Of a DNA stretch of 64,000 nucleotides, positions 23,701-34,788 are shown piece after piece. A program made the position numbers and the translations under genes. Within the stretch, counting starts at the first letter, position 1. The number at the start of each line of letters is the position of its first letter. The notes beneath the pieces are model-generated. The model saw only the letters and a program-made list of their open reading frames with translations. It did not search any database and was not told the DNA's origin. The stretch comes from Pelargonium x hortorum (taxonomy: Eukaryota > Streptophyta > Magnoliopsida > Geraniales > Geraniaceae): the NCBI GenBank assembly GCA_036897525.1, contig JAYMTJ010000001.1:248001-312000 (forward strand). The letters are read 5' to 3'.

Positions 23701-26098
23701 CTTTTGCTGGAGTCTTTTTAACAACTGTAATTAAAGATTTTTTACTGAGCAAGTAAGGCTCCTAAGTTTCCGGTTAAGAGGTAAAGAACTGAGTTTGTGT
23801 TTCTTTGTTTTATAAGTTTCCAAAATTTCGGATTTAAAGTAAAGGCCTTCTTTCTCCCAGCTAAAATTAAGTGATAATATAAGTTACAAGGAATTCTTCA
23901 ATGTTTAAAGGGATTTTATAAGTTCCTCTATTTTTCATGCTACAAAGATTCTACTCCTTATCTAAATGATTTTATTCTTTAAATGTTTTGTAGCTCTTAA
24001 TCCAATTGAAGACTTCCTTGCCTAGTTAAGTAAGTTCGTACTCGTTTTTTAATAAACAGGGAATCTAATTAGTAAGCTAAGCTTGCCTAGTCAATAAGGT
24101 AGTATAAGCAATAAAAAACAGGAACTTATAAGTGGGTGGGTTATTTATAGACTTTTTAGCAGATACTCGGCTAAGTCCCCTAGTCAAAAAGGGGTTAGGA
24201 ATAAAGGTAAGCTTGCTTAGAGGGTTCTGTAAAATATTTGCGTTGTATTTAGGAGTTACAGCTAAGTAATATGGAAATCTGGTACTTCGACTCTTTATTA
24301 ACCGGGAAAGTCTCTTATATTTGTATTTGGAAGCAAGTCAAGGCAAAGGAAATTAAATTCTTTTTTAAGTCAAAGGTAAGGAGCACTTCTAAGAAAAAGG
24401 GTCTACTGGCAGCTATAATCTTAATGTTTTTTTTCTGTTGTTGTTGTTCTTAATTAAACAAGGAAACAAATCTTAGATAATAATTTAGTAAAGTAAGGAA
24501 AAAAGCAAATCCAGAAAGTACGAATTCCATATAAAAGGGATGGGTTCTTTTTGCTGTTTATAATCCGAGTAATATATACAAGGGGATAAGTTTCCTTATA
24601 CTATAATGTAGTAATTAGGACAGTGATCCAAAAAAGATTCTTGCTTGGCCGTAAGTAATGTCTTGGCTTTCTCTAACTAAGGAGTCGAAAAGTGAAGATG
24701 AGTTCTCGGTTAAATAAGTAATAATTTATTAAAGAAAAGACTAAGAGAAAGGGCCCTTTCCGTTAGTAGTATTTGTAAAAGTAAGCACTCCTATTTAATA
24801 AGCAAGGCTTTCCTTTGAAATTCATTTAGGTAGGAGCATCCTCGTTACTATAAGATTCCCCTGACACAAGTACCCGGGGGCCCATTCTATATAATCTGTG
24901 CATCTTGTTTATTTAAGTTCAGACAGAAGCCGGCCCAATCCCTACCATTTTGTTTAGAAGCTTCCTTTGTAGGATTTTAAGTATTTAGTAAGAAGATCTA
25001 AACTGTAAAGTATTATCTCCCATAAACAACTCTAAGGAAAGATCATTTCCGCGTATCCCGGCGCCGTAGCTTAAGAATCTCTCCTAAAGAGCTGTAACCT
25101 CTCTCCACGTAATGACTATGGAAAGAATTCCCCCTTATCCCCCCTTTTAGATCCAGATCGTAATGCCCAAAACCTGCTATATTTGTACATAGAACCTCAG
25201 AGTCATCCTAATATTTCTATTTGAAACAGATAAAGGTTATAGAAGCTCCGCGTTTTCTGAAATGCTTACCTTTCGATTGGGTCAGAAGAAAATCACTGAT
25301 ATAGATATAGAATAGATCCTGTTTCTATTAGGAAAAGGACCCTCTGTGTATAATAGAAACTCCTTTCTCTTGTTAAATCAGACGGTAATACAATCAAAAT
25401 TCGTGGGTTCAAATCCTAAGTTACTAGAGACTTGCTGGTTCCTAGATCACTTTGAAAGCTGAGTCAACAGAACACTACAGGCTTGGGTCAACCTCTATCT
25501 TACTCCGACCACATTAGTCCTAAAAGTAACCGAGTAAATAAGTTGATTAAGGGATAGACAGACCTTACTTTTCAAAGAAATTATCTCAAACGTCGATAGG
25601 CGGGCGGCGGTTTTGTTTTATACCAGCTTTTTCTGATGCTAGTCTGTACTCAAAGGAACTGCTTTACTAAGCCCCGGAAATGACCTGTTAAAGCTTATCC
25701 AAGTGAAATAGACTCTTTATTGTTCTTCCTTTTCTAATAAACCCATTTCTTATTTAAGTTCCGCGTTAAAGCAGGAGGTGTCTATATAACATCCAAGACA
25801 CACGGGGTGCTCCAGTAAGTAGATATTCAGTTGCAATAATAAAGGTCTTATTAGAGTAATTAAAAGATACTAGTTTCCTTTATTAATTTAAGACACCAGA
25901 CTGTACTGCTCCTTATGTTGTACTTCTCTAAATGGATCCCAAATGCAAACAAACTATTATCCAACTACTCATTTTTTTTTTACAATATGGGAATAAATGC
26001 TTATAGCCCTAGTTAGAGAAATCCTAAGCCTTTTTCTACAGAAACTTAAGCATAATGGGAATAGTTTAGACTTATCGATCTCTTTATAATAGAGGGTA
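23701..26098. other. intergenic, no gene seen
   Basis: AT-rich matrix. A T-arm-like gtgggttcaaatcct at about 25410-25425 has no matching acceptor or anticodon arm and is not called as a tRNA. Confidence 0.6.
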
Positions 26099-26147
26099 AA
26101 AGTAGTAAGGCACTCGCTTTTGATGTCAGGATATAAAGATTTGAATC
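26099..26147 (+). pseudogene. tRNA-like fragment, resembles trnQ
   Basis: The string aagtagtaaggca, then tcg, tttg and aaagatttgaatc follows the order of the plant mitochondrial trnQ-UUG body (D-loop, anticodon arm, T-arm) as I remember it. The 5' acceptor, the TTG anticodon stem and the 3' acceptor are not recognisable. It is a decayed copy or a chance resemblance. Confidence 0.3.
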
Positions 26148-26406
26148 GCGGGATTCCTGAGATATTCTAGGCCTAGTAGCTGCACCTGAACTGAAGCGCA
26201 AGGGTCTTCTGAGGTACTAGTATTCCGTTTTTATTTAGTCTTTTTTGAGTAGTAGACCTAAACTAAAAAGTAAGCATATAAGGTAAGGAACAACCCCAAG
26301 TTAAGATCTATTTGATAAAGATAAATCTTTAGTTTGAGTGCCCTTAAACACATTAATTAAAAAAGGATATAGTAGGTTAGCGCCTAAACTTTCAAGTCAT
26401 TTTCTA

Positions 26407-26421
26407 AGTAAGTCTGCTAAA
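26407..26421 (+). repeat. dispersed word AGTAAGTCTGCTAAA, copy 2
   Basis: Identical over 15 bases to 23453-23467, about 2.95 kb away in the same orientation. Confidence 0.6.
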
Positions 26422-26450
26422 GAAAGGGGGATAATATAGCATATAGCTAC

Positions 26451-26470
26451 TTGCTAGGCTTTGCTAGGCT
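26451..26470. repeat. 10-bp tandem duplication
   Basis: The unit ttgctaggct occurs twice in direct succession. Confidence 0.9.
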
Positions 26471-28798
26471 TTCAGAATTGAAGAACAGGTTTCGCAACTA
26501 ACTAATGGGAATAGAATCTATTTCCACTTTAGACTCTGGGACTTTAACTAGTATATTCGTATTAGACAAGGACCCCCCTATTCCTAACCACTAAAGAGGA
26601 TACAAACCCTTGAATACCCTGACCATAACTTAGAAGCCTCTCTCCCAATTCTATAGTTATTAATCTTGCTTTCCTTTGTTCTAGAAAGTTCTAGAAGTAT
26701 TTAGATTTCAGAGTTATTAAGCAACTACTGGGTGATTTTATGTACCTAATTCCCTTTTTGGAAGTCTCCTGTCCCTTTTCACAAAATAGTATTTCCAGAG
26801 TTGATTATCTCGCGCGCTTAGTCTTGGTATTAAAGCTTAGAGGCTTTTCTTAATAATATTAATAATACAAGAGTTATGAGGGGTTCGTACAACAAAACAA
26901 TATAAAACGGACTCCTAGGTTTTCCGGAAAGGAGTAGCACAAGGGTGCACACCGTGTCCATTTTAGTTATTTGAGTTTACCAAGCTTTAATTAGCATAAT
27001 CTTAGATCAGGTTACTAGTTAAACGAACTTAGGCCTTTGTGTCTTAAAGGTAATAGGTTATAAAGCCATTCTATAGGCTCTCTTTTCAAGGTTTTTCTCC
27101 TATTTTCTCTGAGAAAATTTCAGGGTAAGCTTCTTTAGAAGCGGGGGTTGGGGACGTAGATTATACTACGCTGGGTAGGAATTCTTCATTATTTTAATGT
27201 ATTAGCCTTCTCTTTCAAACTTGACTTAATATTATGGGTATTGGAAAAGTACCAGACCAACCTAAATATGAGCTCTAAATCCCTCTAAGGTTCCTTGAAA
27301 AGCTCCTCTCATTTTTTGCATAAATCCTAGTTATAGAAGGCTCTTGTCCGATACTAAGGGTTACCTTTTCCTCCCGCTGTTACTGCCTAACCGCGGATAT
27401 AAGGAAATACAAAATTCTAGAAACAAAAAGTTTAAAATACAGATGTAGCTTGCTCCCTGCCTATATCTTCATAATAATGACTATCCAGGGCTTGTGCCTC
27501 TCTAATGAAGTCTAGTGCAAAAAAAGGCAATCCTTTAAGGTTTTTCAAGCGCAGCTTAACAGCCATATCAAATCGATATTTGTTTGAATTCTTGGTTGTA
27601 TCCCAGCCCAGAAAAGTTTTCCAAAAATCAAGATTTTCATATCATAAAAGGGGCTCTTATTTTCACTTTTCTCTCTACTTAACAGAAGTACTTGCTATAT
27701 ACTAGATCTAGGTACAGTTTAAGTGCTATGTATGAATCTTTCTATATCAGAAATTGGCTTTTTGTTTCTAGAGGACAACCCTGTCTCTCTTTGAGATCTT
27801 TTTAGGAGAACTCGTTACTGTATAACATTGACTCTCTTAGCTTCTTTTTGTTTGTTTGTATCCTAATCCTTTGCTTAAAATCGGAAATTCCTACTTCTTA
27901 ATACTATAGTTTTGCATGAAGCGCACTAGTAATCCTGGATGTCCATTAGATAAGTAGTAAAGAGGCTCATTTATAGGCTATCAAGGTTTTTTTGATGAGG
28001 CTTTTATGTAAGGGGGTATACAAGTTTAAAGGTTTCCGTAGCTCTTTGTTGTTATCGAAGGTCTTTGACCATAAATGAATTCAACCTTTAGCTTTAGAGT
28101 GGAGGGAAACGCAGTCATTCATAATAGCATAGAGCGAAGTTTATAAGTAATAACAAGTAGGATTCGTTTTTTGAAACTAAAAGTGCAACCTAACAAAAGA
28201 ATATTTAGCCTTTGAACTTATGCAACTTTACCAAGGGGCCCTTCTTCTTTTTAGATCCGGTTTCGAAAAAAAGGAATAACCTGGAACTAATTGAAGTTGT
28301 GTAAAAGCCGACTTAGAACCTTGTCTGGGTATTCCAAAAGAAGTGCTCAATTCTAAGAATAAAGCCTACAGTCACTTGAAGGTTCATGCTAAAACCCTTT
28401 TAGACGAGGGACGTGACGGTAATTTAGTTTTATCGTAGACCGAACCCATGAAATAGCTTATTCACAAAGCGTTATTCAATAGTGGATTCCTAAACTAGGC
28501 TAAGCAATATGGTATCGCTTAGTTTAAACTAGAATAAGGATCAATCCAAATTTTGTCTGTTTAGTTTATTAGGAGTATTCTATGTACTTTATTCTTCTCT
28601 AATATTCCTTTTTTGTAAGTTACTAAAGTATTAGAAATCTATTACTAAATACTCCATAAGATCCTAGCTATATCTACAAAAAGACATCTAGGTAAAGAAG
28701 AATAGTAGAGATATTTTATGTATTCCGAGATGCAAAGAGGCTTCTAATGGAGTACTAAATCTGATTTATTTAATAAAGAGGAACAAATCCGTTTATGT

Positions 28799-28870
28799 TA
28801 TCCCTTAGGGGAATCGAACCCCTATCTTCGACTTGAAAAGACGATGTCCTAACCACTAGACGAAAGGGAC
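28799..28870 (-). tRNA. trnE: tRNA-Glu (UUC)
   Basis: Delivers glutamate in mitochondrial translation. Read on the minus strand, the 72-nt gene has a full 7-bp acceptor (GTCCCTT with AAGGGAT, a G-U closing pair typical of plant mitochondrial trnE), discriminator A, D-arm sequence with AGTGGTTAGGAC, anticodon TTC at 28935-28937 in the loop TTTTCAA, and a perfect 5-bp T-stem (AGGGG with CCCCT) around TTCGATT. The usual plant mitochondrial T-stem, as I recall it, is ACGGG/CCCGT, so one pair seems to have changed on both sides, consistent with selection on structure. It is the last gene of the minus-strand order trnF-trnP-trnE, 23 bp from trnP. No CCA is encoded, as usual for plant mitochondria. 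Confidence 0.93.
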
Positions 28871-28893
28871 ATTAAGACAGAAAACTTCTTAAA

Positions 28894-28968
28894 TCAAGGT
28901 GACAGGATTCGAACCTGTGGCTTTCTGTACCCAAAACAGATGCGCTGACCAGGCTGCGCTACACCTCG
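28894..28968 (-). tRNA. trnP: tRNA-Pro (UGG)
   Basis: Delivers proline in mitochondrial translation. On the minus strand the 75-nt gene has acceptor CGAGGTG pairing with CACCTTG (one G-U), discriminator A, D-stem GCGC/GCGC, anticodon stem TCTGT/ACAGA around loop TTTGGGT with anticodon TGG at 28931-28933, and T-stem ACAGG/CCTGT around TTCGAAT. All four arms are intact. It closely follows the conserved plant mitochondrial trnP-UGG and is the best-preserved gene in the window. It lies 27 bp from trnF and 23 bp from trnE on the same strand, so the three could be processed from one transcript. Confidence 0.95.
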
Positions 28969-28995
28969 TAAAGGGTTTTTCCTTTCTTTCTTCTC

Positions 28996-29063
28996 TGCTC
29001 AGAAGCGGACTTGAACCGCTGACCGAAGGATTTTCTTTGCTCTACCAACTGAGCTATCTAAGC
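28996..29063 (-). pseudogene. trnF: tRNA-Phe (GAA) with deleted anticodon arm
   Basis: On the minus strand the acceptor is complete (GCTTAGA with TCTGAGC, one G-U), discriminator A, the D-arm is perfect (GCTC AGTTGGTA GAGC) and the T-stem is perfect (AGCGG/CCGCT around TTCAAGT). The 3' side of the anticodon arm (AAAATCCTT) matches mitochondrial trnF-GAA, but about five bases of the 5' side and loop are missing (expected aaggactgaaaatcctt, found aagaaaatcctt). That removes the first anticodon base and most of the stem. Length is 68 nt against the usual 73. Every other arm is intact, so the loss is recent, or it is a sequencing error, or the RNA is repaired or edited in a way I cannot see. As written it should not decode Phe. 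Confidence 0.8.
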
Positions 29064-32000
29064 ATTCTAATAACTCTAATTCAAGTATATTCACTATGAA
29101 GTAGATCTTAGTGTACTAAAAAAAAAGTATTCTATATAAGTAATTAAAAACTAAAAAGAGCTTCTTTTAGTTCTGAGCAACATCATTCTCTTCTTATCCT
29201 TGTTTGATCAATTGACGGAGAGGGTTGGCTTTTCGTATGCTTTCCTCCCAAAAGCTTCTATTTTCTAGATTAGCTTCGGTTTACTTTAACTCTCTATAAA
29301 TATATAGCCCTGTCTGAAGCTACCTATATACTCTAAGACAAGAGAAATCCTTTTATTTTCAATACTGTTACTGTAGATTTCTTAAAGTAAGTCTCTTAAA
29401 AGCATTGAGATAAAATCTTAAGAAGCTTTCTTATAGGGCCCCTTTTTTCTACTCATTGAACTTTATTCCTGGTATAGTCAGATTAACAACTTGAATACCA
29501 TGTTTATAGCAAACCTCCCTTTTGATTCATCTCTCGTTAGTCCTTTTCTTACTCATATAGGCCCTTATAGACTCAGCAAATCGAAGAACCCCTAATGAAG
29601 ACTCACAGAATTTTAGTCTTATGCGGAATTCCCTTTACTTATGTATTTTTTGTTCTCTAAATTTGTAACAAACTAAAACCCAAAGGGATTTAGCTAATTT
29701 AGTTTATCCTGCTTTTAAATTCTTAAATGGATCGCTATGGGCTCCTAAATTTAAGAGGATTCCCTTATTTCAATGAAAACGGAAACCCTAAATAAGAATT
29801 TTCCGGGGTATCCCTAGTGTCCGCTATCTTTTTTATAGTTTTAGTAGTCATGGCTTTATCCAATAGACTTGATGCTTGAAAAATTAGTAGGCTTTTAACA
29901 TAGGTTCGAATCGTAAAATACTTAATATAATGTCCTTGTATTATGCTTATACTAGATGGACACTCAAACCAAAAAAATGAATGCGTAATTTCATTCTGTG
30001 ACATTGAACTACTTTAATCTCGCCTTAGTTGTGTAAGACTTAATAAAATTAGAAATAAAACTAATAAGAAGTGCCCGTAAAAGTTTTAATAAATAGAAAT
30101 ATATAAGCTCGAGAAGGAACACTTGTAATTTAAAATGTCCTATTTATTTTCCTTTTTATGCGGGTAACATGGGTGGGCTTTCTTTTGATTGATCTTTACT
30201 TAGTATATGTCCCGAGCTACAAGTATACAAGATATTACTCTTCCATTTTCTTTTCCTCGTAATGTAGTTTAGTTATTGTAGGAATCAAGAGATTATAAGC
30301 AGTAAATACTACGCTATAGATAGAACTGTGTCTATTCTACAAAGAGTTTTAAGAAAAGAAGCCTGTAGGAAAATTGAAGTCATATGGGAAGATATACCCT
30401 AGACTAGATAGAGAAAGCAAGAATGACTCTTTACTATAGAATTATAAGCTCAAGCTACCCGGAATTGGTTTTGGAGTCAATTAAATTCCAAAAGAAAGCC
30501 CCTTCGAGACCAGCTTCGCAAAGACTTATTCTTACTTCTTCTTTTTTAGTATTTAATTACTACCTTATTTATATGCATTCCGATTTCAGAATATTTGTAA
30601 AAGTGCAACCTTTTTGACTAGTTTCTATTTTAATTTAATAGAGATTCAAGAAACTGCAACACCCGCTCTCATTAGCAAATACAGCTCTATATTAGAGAGA
30701 AAAAAAGCTATTAAAGTTGCAATTTACTTTTATTCAGGATCCTAAAAGCTCGACATCTAGAAAAAACAATTCCCCCTTTATCTTGTTCAGGAATTCTACA
30801 CAGGTTCCTGGAAAATAGCTATCTGTTTAATAAACTTCCCCTTTGTTATAGGGATACTGGAAAGCACTCACAAGGAAATAAGTAACCCTTCTAAATGCTC
30901 GAAAAAAAAGGGCTCATTTTACTTGAAGGAATCGCCATGGTAGTGTATTGTTCAGGAAGGAATCCTAAACTCAAATTCTGGTTATAACAGAGCTCTAGAC
31001 ACGAAAGTGTACATGGTTCAAACAAAACTACCTCTAAGGGAATTCCGCTTATAAGACTCGCTTCTCTGAATTCCCTAACTAACACCTATTAAGAATGAAA
31101 TCTCTCGCAGGCCTAGGAAGTGCTCTCTTTATCTTGTAAGCTTAAACCTATCGATAAACTTCTCTATCAAGTTCTTATAACCCAACCTTTGAAGGACTTA
31201 TGGGGTGCACCGCTCTGTTGCTTGGAAGCCAGGATTTGCTTTATTTCAATTCTTTCTTGTTTCCTGTTGAGATCTTTCCTACAAATAAGATTTGGCTAGG
31301 TCCTTACTGCTTCGGAAAACTCAATATCCAAATCAAATGCTGAAACCGACTCTAACTAAGTGAATACTTTATTTATAATAAAGGATCTTGTTTCTTTTTA
31401 TTTAGAAATCTTTGACCCCCATAATTCCAAGGGAACTCTGATTCAAACTAGAACTTTCTACAAGCAAACTAAATAGACCGAGCTAAATTATCTATTATAT
31501 ATACTTCACGAATAATGGAACCGACTTCAACCCTTTAGTTTCTATTTTGAACCAAGTGCTCCGTCAAACTGCAAACAGTGCAAAATCATTTTACGAACGA
31601 AACTTCGATAGAATAGAACTGGACTCGTATATTACTAAGATATAACAGAACTACTATAAGGAACATAGAACGAAATCTATATAAGCAATCATCCAAATAA
31701 GTTATTTTATTTAGGAATTGTACTTCCTTATTTAGTATAGTAACTCAGTTAGAATAAAAAAGGGTATTAATCAAATAGTAAATAACTCTATTTATTCTCT
31801 GATGAAGCTCTTGTTTCCATAAAGGGAAAAGGGGTATGAAAGGTCTTATAGATTAAAGAGTATAAGTATAAGTGTTATTATTAAGTATATGAGACCTGAC
31901 TTAATAGTAATAGAGATTTCTATTATACACTATGAGAGATGAGAGTCTTTTGAAGGAAGATAGTTGAAAGATTCTCTCTAAATGCCAGCTATAATAGCTA

Positions 32001-33633
32001 CCTGAGGACAGTGCCCTTTTCCGAACCCAACCATTTCTTGTTCCTTGTTGCACTCACTTAAATATGACGGCATCGCAAGGGTTTGTTAATGGTTCCCTAC
32101 CCAAGGAAGTACTTTATTTTATAGAATTGCTTTTTAGAAGATAGGAAAGTTAAATAAACTAAACCTTTATGTATCTCAATTTTCCCTAGACGAGATTTTT
32201 TGTTAAAAAGCAGTGCTTCACTCTACTGTATAGTAATGCTTTATTTTGGTATAAAACTAGGATTTCTTTGTATTATAAAGCATATTTCCACTATGGGATT
32301 ACACCCTTTAAATTACATTTGTATTTGTATAGGGGAAATGTCTCTAAAAGCTTTAATAAACCAAACCTGAACTGCCGTTTGGAAAAGGACTAAAGAAATT
32401 GACTACTGTGGACAAGCAACAATCTCAAAAGGGGGATTGCGTTTTCTATTTAGTTCGGCAACTCATACACTCTGAACTCTTGTTGTAACAGCAGGGGTCG
32501 TTGCTTATTGGTCGTCTACTTTTGCAATCTCCTACTTGCAGCAGTGTTATTCTAAGTAGTCGAATTAGCTTCTTGCTCGAGTTACTACTTATATGAAGTT
32601 AATCGTGTACAAAGTATTGAAGAAAGTTTGTAAATTAAACTTCTACTGGGAAGGACTCCTTTTATTAAGTAAGAAAGAAAGACTATAAACAAACTTGTAA
32701 TTTACTTCAGTTCAGATAGGGCCTTTTTTTATGCCTTACTTATACACGGGTCCTGTATATTTATTACAAATTGTGTAACAGAAGCCAGCCCCTTATCTTT
32801 GAATGGAATGCCTTCTCCCAAAACTCTTGTTTAATACAGAGTAAGAGCAAAAACTTTAATTATGTATTTTCAGATAATTGCTGGTGAAGCAGTTTCTTTA
32901 ATTATCGTAATCTTTTTGAAGCCCGATCTGCTTTATAGGAATGCTATGGTCATTTTCATTACTAACTCTAAATCTACAGAAAAAGTTTTAGTTATGCAGT
33001 AGGAAAAAGGCACTCATACAAAAGAAAATCAAGAGGCAATTCTTGTTAGTAAACGAAGTAAGTACCTGGTAATTCCAGACAAAGGGTTTCCTTATTCCTT
33101 AATAAAAGAGGTCTTTCAAAAAATCTTATTATTATATTCTCAGACTAGTAACGATCAATAAAGCTAGTGCTCCTAACTTTACTTTTACATCTGTAACAAC
33201 TAAAAATTGACTTAGCTGGCCTTGACTTCAGAAAAGCTGGGCAACTCGCATATTCTTTTTAGAAATCTTCATTCTTAGAAAGAAAAACTATATATCAACG
33301 CTTTACTAAACGCGTGTGCCTCTATCTGACCGGTAAGAATTACAATTTATTGTGCAATGGTTAAGACCCTGACATAATCTATTTTTGCTCAAGAAAATGC
33401 CCTACTTGATTAGTAGGAATAAGGTTAGAATTCTATTTGGTTTTTAGTATTCTTATGCTTCCTATGAGCGAGCCCCCTCCCTTTTTAAACTAAAACACTT
33501 AGTACTCAGTAATCCGATGATTACGAAAAAAAAGAGAGCGATACCTACTTTACAATATCTGTTCATATTATACTAGCCAACCCTAAGATAAGAGGAAAGT
33601 TTAGTTAGAGCTCTTCAGTTCTTTCAGAGGAAT
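29064..33633. other. intergenic, no gene seen
   Basis: About 4.6 kb of AT-rich matrix upstream of the minus-strand tRNA cluster (line 30001 counts only 15 G+C in 60). Any promoter for the cluster should lie at its left end, but I see no convincing motif. Short frames at 29765-30004, 30423-30617 and 30891-31085 have no known product. Confidence 0.6.
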
Positions 33634-33712
33634 GGAATAGGGAAGCGATTCGAACCCTTGTCATACTGGTTGCATTAACCGAGGCTTTACCACAATAAAG
33701 TGTGGGTATTCC
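33634..33712 (-). pseudogene. tRNA-like sequence, resembles trnQ
   Basis: On the minus strand it starts GGAATACCC and ends CCCTATTCC, giving five matched acceptor pairs. The middle carries gtggtaaagc, tcggtt and caagggttcgaatc in the same order as mitochondrial trnQ (gtggtaaggc, tcggtt, caaaggttcgaatc). The T-stem AAGGG/CGCTT has one mismatch. The Gln anticodon is absent: the loop region reads taatgca. About 79 nt. Most likely a decayed trnQ copy. Another trnQ-like 3' half lies 1.05 kb away on the same strand (34760-34788). Confidence 0.4.
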
Positions 33713-34229
33713 GTTGGTGGATTTCCTTGAAAAGTAGGCTCATTTCAAGTATTGGAGATAGAAATAGAGCCCCCGTCCCAGCCTTAGAGCTAGACTTGTA
33801 CTTGGATTCTGTAGCTTAGCTATACTTTTCCTATGAGCCTACCCTTTAAATTGCCTTGCCTTTTCTATTACCCTGCTCGAGATATAGAGTTATAGCTGTA
33901 TTTAGGAGAATTCCTCTTGTTCTATGGAGTTACTGACACGGGAGGACTGAACCCTTGTAGATATTAGAGAGCATTACTATTACCGACTGGCACATAGTAA
34001 AGGAGGTTAAGGCAATTAAGTATAAGAAATAGTCAACCTTACACCGTAACCTACAACAACCGAAAAACGGAGCCTCTTCCACTTGACTTTATTTACCAGA
34101 ATTCTAATTTGTAAATGAAAACTTCACATTTCCTTAACTTGACTTCAATTCACCGGAAAGTCTTAACATCTTTTATTCTGTATGATTTGCTTTTTTATAC
34201 GTATATCTTAGCAGCTATCATACATAAGG
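33713..34229. other. intergenic, no gene seen
   Basis: AT-rich spacer between two tRNA-like sequences. Nothing was recognised. Confidence 0.6.
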
Positions 34230-34400
34230 CGTAGGAGAGTATTACGAGTAGAAGATAGAATAGACTATCAAAGAGAAAAGAGATAGGAGAGACTGCGGTA
34301 TTCTTGTTCTAATAGAGCTCCTGTATCTTACAAGAGCTCGCTTAAGCAAGCAAGTAAGACAAAGTACATATACATTTTTATAGACAGGTCCATTAGCCAG
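34230..34400 (+). repeat. purine-rich tract, possible family member
   Basis: The plus strand is rich in gag, aga and tag words (gtaggagagtattacgagtag and onward), like the tracts at 7.8, 20.9 and 23.5 kb, but it lacks the diagnostic AAGATACAGA word. The 62-codon minus-strand frame here is leucine/serine-rich and has no recognisable family. Confidence 0.3.
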
Positions 34401-34759
34401 TTTAGACAAATTAGCAGGAAAAAGACTCATATAGGAAGTTCCCGTAGCTATGGATCCTAGCCCTTGCTTTTTAAAACTCAGGGTTAGGATATATCCGAAA
34501 CTTACTCTTAAAGTTTAAAAGGGTATTAGAGGAGTTAAAATAGAAATAATACTCGGGTTTTTTAAACGAGAATTGCTTAGATAGAAGTCTCTCCAATGTG
34601 CCTGTATGCCTTGACGAGCTATGATATATTATGGCCATGAATCCTCAAATCGACTAGTATAGAGTATTAAGCAATAGCTGAGTGTCCTTAGGTCAACCTG
34701 CTTAGAAAAAGTATAAATGTTTTTTTACCTAATGCAAGAGATTAAGAATTGAATCTAGA

Positions 34760-34788
34760 CTGGAGTAAAAGGATTCGAATCTTTTAAC
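34760..34788 (-). pseudogene. trnQ-UUG 3' end fragment
   Basis: On the minus strand the T-arm and acceptor 3' strand (AAAGATTCGAATCCTTT, then TACTCCAG) follow mitochondrial trnQ with one mismatch in the T-stem and the expected discriminator G. The 5' acceptor TGGAGTA and the anticodon arm are not found upstream, so only about the 3' third remains. It cannot make a tRNA as it stands. Confidence 0.5.

Larger units (their letters stand above)
26148..28798. other. intergenic, no gene seen
   Basis: AT-rich matrix upstream (in plus coordinates) of the tRNA cluster. It contains the second AGTAAGTCTGCTAAA copy and a 10-bp tandem pair. The 66-codon frame at 27505-27705 has no known product. Confidence 0.65.

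Noticed and set aside
25395-25432. T-arm-like gtgggttcaaatcct
   Set aside because: No second arm or acceptor at tRNA distance.
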